Assembly: GCA_030424595.1 (NCBI GenBank)
Contig: JAUHWG010000015.1
Location: 171,030-235,029, forward strand
Length of the DNA stretch: 64,000 nucleotides
Direction of reading: 5' to 3'
From: Polyangia bacterium
GTDB lineage: Bacteria > Myxococcota_A > Polyangia > Nannocystales > Nannocystaceae
The notes under the pieces: model-generated
What the model saw: only the letters and a program-made list of their open reading frames with translations
Database searches by the model: none
What the model was told of the DNA's origin: nothing
Shown: positions 59,804 through 64,000 of the stretch, piece after piece
Layout of the letters: the number at the start of each line of letters is the position of its first letter
Position numbering within the stretch: the first letter of the stretch is position 1
Position numbers and translations under genes: made by a program

Positions 59804-61125
59804 GGATCGACGAGGTGGAGCGCGACCGTGCCGCTGAAGGTCCCGCTGACGGCGATGTCGAGGTAGCCGTCCTCGTTGAGATCGCCGACGGCGAGGTCGA
59901 GCGGCCCGCCGGCGGTGGGGAGGCGGTCGACGCTCGGGAGCGCTTCGTTGAGCCCGCGGATGATCACGAGCTCCGAGGCGTCGAGGTCGACGGCGACCAG
60001 GTCGGGGGCTCCGTCAAAGTCGATGTCACCGGTCGCCGCCCCGTAGAGCTTGGCCCCGACCGGGAGGTAGTGGTTGGTAAAGGAGAGATCGTCGCCAGCG
60101 CCGCGGAGGATCGTCAGCTTCTGGTCCTCGTAGCTCGTCCCGACGATGTCGAGGAGGCCGTCATCGTTGAGGTCGGCGATCGCGATGTTGCGGATGTCCG
60201 GCCTGGCCGTGTGCTCTATCGCGGGCGAGAACCCCCCGAGACCATCCCCCGCCAGCACCGAGATCGTCCCGCTGAGGCGGTTGGCCGCGGCGATGTCGAG
60301 ATCCCCGTCGCCGTCGAGATCCGCGAGCGCGACGTCATAGGGTTCCTCGCCGACGGGGTGGGCGGAGAGGACAGGGGGCATGTCGAGCTCGAGGATCGCG
60401 AGGGTTAGATCATCAGAGTCTTGGTTGGCGATGATCAGATCCTCATCGCCATCCCCGTCGACGTCGCCGCGGGCGAGCGATCTCGGCTTGCTGCCGACGG
60501 TCGTGCTCTGGGGGGTCGTGTAGGTCCGAGGGCCGTCAGCGCGGATCAGGGCCAAGGCGTTGAAGCCCTGGTCGGCGACGGCGATGGTGAGGGGGCTCGA
60601 GAGGTCGTGCGCGGTCGCGGTGATGCCCCGCGGTTGGACGAGCTGCGGCAGCTCCTCTGGAACGTCAAAGGTGCCGTCGCCGCGGCCGTAGCGGAGGATG
60701 ACATCGCCGGTCACGTCGGCGATCGCGAGGTCGACATGCTCGTCCCGATCGAGATCGATGAGGGCGATGTCGACCGGCTGGCCGCCGAGCTTGAGCGGAT
60801 CCAGCTGCGTCAGGCAGAGCTCTGCCGGCGTGGCGACGCCATCGCCACAGCTCGCCATCTCGCCGGTGGTGGTGGTGGTGGTGGCGGTCGTCGAGGCGGT
60901 CGTCGAAGCGGTCGCGGAGCCTGCGCTCCCGCTCGTCTCGACATCGGTCGACTCGCCGGCGGACGTCCCCCCTGTCGAGGTCGACGTGGTGGACGAGCCG
61001 GTCGCGCTCTCGCCTGTCGCGGTCGCCGCTGACTCGCCGGTGCACGACGCCAGGGCGATCGCGAAGGGGAGGAGCGCGGCGAGTCGTCTCGGGCCGCGAG
61101 CTACGGCTCGTCGAGGGGTCTCCAT
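59800..61125 (-). CDS. Stalked lipoprotein with FG-GAP/VCBS propeller
   Basis: 441 residues from the inner ATG (METPRRAVAR); a second ATG 12 nt upstream is possible. Lipobox ALASC (Cys28), then TGES and a Ser/Thr stalk to about residue 90. Seven or so VCBS/FG-GAP repeats follow (IALIDLDRDEHVDLAIADV, ARGDVDGDGDEDLIIANQD, ALADLDGDGDLDIAAANRL, IADLNDDGLLDIVGTSY), each with a DxDxDG-like loop that may bind calcium. Probably one seven-bladed propeller on a lipid anchor. Function unknown. Confidence 0.86.
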   Translation of the reverse strand: METPRRAVARGPRRLAALLPFAIALASCTGESAATATGESATGSSTTSTSTGGTSAGESTDVETSGSAGSATASTTASTTATTTTTTGEMASCGDGVATPAELCLTQLDPLKLGGQPVDIALIDLDRDEHVDLAIADVTGDVILRYGRGDGTFDVPEELPQLVQPRGITATAHDLSSPLTIAVADQGFNALALIRADGPRTYTTPQSTTVGSKPRSLARGDVDGDGDEDLIIANQDSDDLTLAILELDMPPVLSAHPVGEEPYDVALADLDGDGDLDIAAANRLSGTISVLAGDGLGGFSPAIEHTARPDIRNIAIADLNDDGLLDIVGTSYEDQKLTILRGAGDDLSFTNHYLPVGAKLYGAATGDIDFDGAPDLVAVDLDASELVIIRGLNEALPSVDRLPTAGGPLDLAVGDLNEDGYLDIAVSGTFSGTVALHLVDP

Positions 61126-61182
61126 CGCCCACAGCATACTCGATGCCAGGAATAGGCGCCCTTCGTCGTGACTCGCGGCCTC

Positions 61183-62295
61183 CTAGGGAGCGCCAGGAGT
61201 CTTGGCCAGGTACTCTTGGGTCGAGAGCCGTCGACCGTCGGATGAGCGCCGCACCAGCTCCTGCGCCGCCTCGCGGCCGATGTACCGATAGTGCCACGGC
61301 TCGTATTTGTATCCCGTGCTCTCCTCAGCGCCCTCTGGGTACGAGAGGATCCAGCCGTACTCGTGGGCGTGGGCGTCGAGAAATTCGTCGATCGGTCGGT
61401 CACCGGTGAGCCGCTGCCAGCCGATCGCGAGGTCGGCGGTCGTGCCGAGCTGGTGCTCGCTGAAGCCTGCTCGGGCCGACGAGCGAGTCGCCTCTGCACA
61501 GCCGAGGTTGCGAGCCTCGGAGCGGAAGATCGAGCACTGCAACGCGAAGGGCCGGTAGCCGGAGCGGATGTTGATCCGCACCCCGGTTTGCGCGTAGGCT
61601 GCGTCCGAAAGCTCGACGAAGGCGTCGGACGCCGCCTTGCGCAGGAGGTTCGGCGGAGAGCCGCTCTCGATCACATAGGGCAGCCGCAGGGCGATGAGGT
61701 CATCCGGTGACCAGCTAGGCCGTAGGCCGTGACGGCGGTCGACGGGCGTGAGGAGATCGTCTCCGTCGAGGTCTCCGCCGACGCACTGGCGATCGCACTC
61801 ATCCCTGTCGTCGTTCGAGTCGTCGTTCGAGTCGTCGTTCGAGTCGTCGTTCGTCGAGTCGTCGGCCCCCTCTTCGTCTCTCGTCTGCGTGAGAGAGCTC
61901 GTCACCTCGCCTTCACTGCGCGGGGCGTCGGCCCCCTCTTCGTCTCTCGCCCGCGTGAGAGCGCTCGTCACTTCGCCTTCACCGCGCGGGGCGTCGACCT
62001 CCGTGTGGTCTCCGTTCTTCGGCGTCTGATCACGCGGCGCGTTGTCGGCCGAGGATCCTCCGCTCGGATTCGAGTCATGGCTGTAGGTCGGCGCGGGAGT
62101 CGGGTCGGGAGCGCTCGATGCAGCACCCCGCACGGCGGCCCGTGAGGAGGTCAGCGTCTCCGCACGCACGTCTGAGACGGACCCGGTCGCGGGCGGCCTC
62201 GATGCACGGTCGGCGTCGCTATCGCAGCCCAAGCCGAAGATCGGCCCGAAGACCATGCAGCAGAGGACGCCGAATACCAGCCCCCACAGCGGCAT
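61183..62295 (-). CDS. M15B D-alanyl-D-alanine carboxypeptidase-like lipoprotein
   Basis: 370 residues from the ATG of MPLWGLVFGV, which opens a lipoprotein signal (lipobox GLGC, Cys24); the longer frame runs back through a repeat element and is not coding. A disordered linker of about 140 residues holds a 22-residue duplication and DSNDD repeats. The C-terminal domain has VanY/LdcB motifs: SGYRPFALQ, SARAGFSEHQLGTTADL (zinc His and Asp) and EPWHYRYIG (second His). It should trim peptidoglycan stem peptides in the periplasm. Specificity is uncertain. Confidence 0.9.
   Translation of the reverse strand: MPLWGLVFGVLCCMVFGPIFGLGCDSDADRASRPPATGSVSDVRAETLTSSRAAVRGAASSAPDPTPAPTYSHDSNPSGGSSADNAPRDQTPKNGDHTEVDAPRGEGEVTSALTRARDEEGADAPRSEGEVTSSLTQTRDEEGADDSTNDDSNDDSNDDSNDDRDECDRQCVGGDLDGDDLLTPVDRRHGLRPSWSPDDLIALRLPYVIESGSPPNLLRKAASDAFVELSDAAYAQTGVRINIRSGYRPFALQCSIFRSEARNLGCAEATRSSARAGFSEHQLGTTADLAIGWQRLTGDRPIDEFLDAHAHEYGWILSYPEGAEESTGYKYEPWHYRYIGREAAQELVRRSSDGRRLSTQEYLAKTPGAP
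61806..61992 (-). repeat. Coding repeats in the M15 gene (15 bp and 66 bp units)
   Basis: Three copies of the 15-bp unit GTCGTTCGAGTCGTC encode DSNDD repeats at 61806-61862. Next to them a 66-bp unit is duplicated (61861-61926 and 61927-61992), with a handful of base differences, encoding the RDEEGAD and GEVTS segments twice. Both unit lengths keep the frame. Confidence 0.8.
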
Positions 62296-62482
62296 CAAGG
62301 GCGTTGGAGCTTGGGCCTGGCCTGATGCCCGTGGTCGCCATCTCCGCCCCGATGAAGGCCGTGTCGCCGGCCGTCTCGCGCAAGCTCTCGGGACATCGCC
62401 TTCGTCCTGTCCTCTCACTGAGCTCGCGCGAGGGCGTGGGAGGGGTCTCACTGGCAGCGTGTAGTAGCTCCCCCCAGCGCCT

Positions 62483-62646
62483 AGCAGCCCGTGGCAGAAG
62501 TCCCGCGCACTCTCGCTTGCCCTCGTCGCCCCTCTCGGCCTCGCCGCAAATTGCGGTACGGCCCGGTACAGCGGCGCTTCGTCGAAGCCAAGAAGGCCGA
62601 CGATTGTGGCGCGAGAGCACACGGGACCTTCGCCACGGGCTGCTCG
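62483..62646. repeat. Long palindromic intergenic element, copy B (full length)
   Basis: AGCAGCCCGTGGCAGAAGTC at the left pairs with the right end, whose reverse complement reads AGCAGCCCGTGGCGAAGGTC. Pairing continues inward to an apex at TACGGCCCGGTA, as in copy A, and the two copies are closely similar over their full length. It lies upstream of the M15 gene, outside its coding part. Confidence 0.75.
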
Positions 62647-63073
62647 TGCCGTACAGCTCGCCGACGCTGTCGCATGATCGTCTGCTGGCTTGGATGGCGG
62701 GCTCTCCGTTCCCATCGGCGCTCGGCTTCGACCGTCGGACATCCTCCACACCATAGCGCCGATTCCAAGCCTGCCGCGAGGTCGCTCAGTGTTGGTCATC
62801 CTCGACGCTCGGCGCTAGAACGCTAGGTCGGCGATGAGCGCCGCGCGAGGGCACGCAGGGCTCTCACCACAGCCCTGGTCCTCGTAGGCTCGCTCGGTCT
62901 CGACCAGGCCGGGCCAATGAGCCCGGAACGCACCTCCGACCACAGCCTGATGTCTCGGCGTGGAGACGCGGCCAGCGGACCCGTCACGAGCCGTTCGTCC
63001 GGTCTCGATCTTCGCTCAGTAGACTGCATGCGCTGGTCTATCTGGTTTGTAGGTGATCCTCTACCGTTGGGTG
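62647..63073. other. Intergenic region upstream of the last gene
   Basis: No gene is supported. A short relative of the palindromic element (CGGCGATGAGCGCCGCGCGAGGGCACGCAGGGCTCTCACCACAGCC, in order but diverged) lies at 62827-62874. The last 60 nt before the final gene are less GC-rich and should hold its promoter. Confidence 0.45.
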
Positions 63074-64000
63074 ATGAAGTTTGGATGGAATCGGTGGGTG
63101 GTAGCTACGGTGGTGTTTGGGCTCGGTGCGGGGTGTGGTGACGACTCGGTCGGCACGAGCGAGAGCACGACAACCGCGACGACGACGATGACGACGGACC
63201 CTACAATGACGGGGACCACGACGGGAGGCATGGGAACGGACACGATGATGACCGATCCCGGGAGTAGCGGGATTACGGAGAGCGGATCCGGCGCAGAGAC
63301 TACGGGGGTCGTACCCGACCCCTTCTGCGGCGACGGCAACGTCGACGACGGCGAGGAGTGCGATGATGGGGAAGCAAACGACAACAATGGGGCATGCACC
63401 GTCGCGTGCATCTTGCCGGTGTGCGGAGATGGCTATATCCAGGGAGACGAGGCCTGCGACGATGGCAACGACGCGAACGATGACGCCTGCCTCGCCACCT
63501 GCGTCGAGAACACCTGTGGTGACGGCTTTGTAGGCCCCGGTGAAGCCTGTGATGCTCCGGAGGATCCGCTCTGCACCGACGCCTGCGCCCTCGCCAGCTG
63601 CGGCGACGGTGTTACTCAGCCGGGTGAAGAGTGCGACGATGCCAACGATGATGACACCGATGCCTGTCTGACCACCTGTATTGCCGCGAGCTGCGGCGAT
63701 GGTTTTGTCCAGAGTGACGTGGAGCTTTGCGACGATGGAAATGACGACAACAGCGACGAGTGTACGACTCTATGCCAGGCAGCGGCTTGTGACGACGGCC
63801 TGAAGAGCGGAGATGAGAGTGACGTTGACTGCGGCGGAGCATGCGACGCCTGCGATGACGGCCTCGCCTGCACTGAGGGGAGTGACTGCAATAGCTATGT
63901 TTGCGACGCCGGAGTCTGCGTCCTTGGCGATAGCTGCCTCGGGATCAAGACCGTCAGCCCCGACGCCCCGAGCGGGCTCTACAGCATTGACATCGACGGT
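63074..64000 (+). CDS. Stalked lipoprotein with Cys-rich repeats, 3' end outside window
   Basis: The frame stays open to the window edge (309 codons visible). Lipobox GLGAGC (Cys21), then GDDS and a Thr/Met/Gly-rich stalk to about residue 80. Several DUF4215-type repeats follow (CGDGNVDDGEECDDG, CGDGYIQGDEACDDGND, CGDGFVGPGEACD, CGDGVTQPGEECDDAND, CGDGFVQSDVELCDDGND), then an EGF-like Cys block (DCGGACDACDDGLAC) and CLGIKTVSPDAPSGLYSIDI, the first strand of a fibrinogen-like domain. The layout equals that of the gene at 48990-50432 with more Cys repeats. Confidence 0.88.
   Translation, partial: MKFGWNRWVVATVVFGLGAGCGDDSVGTSESTTTATTTMTTDPTMTGTTTGGMGTDTMMTDPGSSGITESGSGAETTGVVPDPFCGDGNVDDGEECDDGEANDNNGACTVACILPVCGDGYIQGDEACDDGNDANDDACLATCVENTCGDGFVGPGEACDAPEDPLCTDACALASCGDGVTQPGEECDDANDDDTDACLTTCIAASCGDGFVQSDVELCDDGNDDNSDECTTLCQAAACDDGLKSGDESDVDCGGACDACDDGLACTEGSDCNSYVCDAGVCVLGDSCLGIKTVSPDAPSGLYSIDIDG

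Noticed and set aside
62296..62799. N-terminal extension of the M15 peptidase frame
   Set aside because: It reads back through the palindromic repeat element; the lipoprotein signal begins at the inner ATG.

Overview
This window looks like chromosome from a high-GC myxobacterium, most likely of the Nannocystineae (Nannocystis, Plesiocystis or Enhygromyxa-like); that placement is inference. What points there is the mix of Ser/Thr kinases fused to long TPR tails, many lipoproteins with Ser/Thr-rich stalks and CGDG...CDDGN cysteine repeats, an ADYC-type protein, a MYXO-CTERM-like sorting tail, WD40 and FG-GAP propellers, and a sigma-54 two-component pair. I see no rRNA, tRNA, CRISPR array, insertion sequence, prophage or integrase, so this reads as an ordinary chromosomal segment rather than an island.

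Layout. 0-3.7 kb: the 3' part of an ABC-F ATPase (YbiT type) with two terminator-like hairpins, a 12/13-bp tandem-repeat block, a stalked lipoprotein with an NBR1-like Ig domain, and a GNAT acetyltransferase. 3.9-10.2 kb: two tandem Ser/Thr kinase-TPR paralogues with signs of recent gene conversion. 10.2-18.8 kb: an ADYC lipoprotein, a beta-propeller lipoprotein, a PrsW-like membrane protease, a WD40 protein with a decayed STAND NTPase region, and a DMT transporter. 19-23 kb: bolA-like, murB and murC on the minus strand, divergent from mutY. 23.4-31.6 kb: an RND/MMPL exporter, small membrane proteins, a lipoprotein, two MlaE-type permeases and an FHA-winged-helix regulator. 31.8-40.8 kb: an FG-GAP/hydrolase fusion, a third kinase-TPR protein, a cytosolic trefoil lectin-like protein and a PQQ-OmpA lipoprotein. 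40.9-44.4 kb: ftsQ and ftsA, with small unknown genes around them. 44.7-48.9 kb: an ATP-grasp enzyme and a histidine kinase/sigma-54 activator pair. 49-64 kb: mostly exported proteins (fibrinogen-like lipoproteins, CAP, S37, M13 and M15 peptidases, a VCBS lipoprotein), plus a methyltransferase and two SRPBCC proteins.

How the genes fit together. Housekeeping functions are peptidoglycan precursor synthesis (murB, murC), division (ftsQ, ftsA), DNA repair (mutY) and ribosome-associated ABC-F activity. The accessory load is envelope and surface biology, with about a dozen lipoproteins and secreted peptidases, and signalling through three kinases, an FHA regulator and a two-component pair.

The most striking non-coding feature is a family of roughly 140-165-bp intergenic elements. 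Two full-length copies fold along their whole length as imperfect hairpins, and at least five diverged or partial relatives sit in other intergenic gaps. Five lipoproteins also share a C-(x)-G-D-D signature directly after the lipidated cysteine, ahead of a low-complexity stalk. All of this was read by eye; identities, domain limits and start sites are estimates unless stated.
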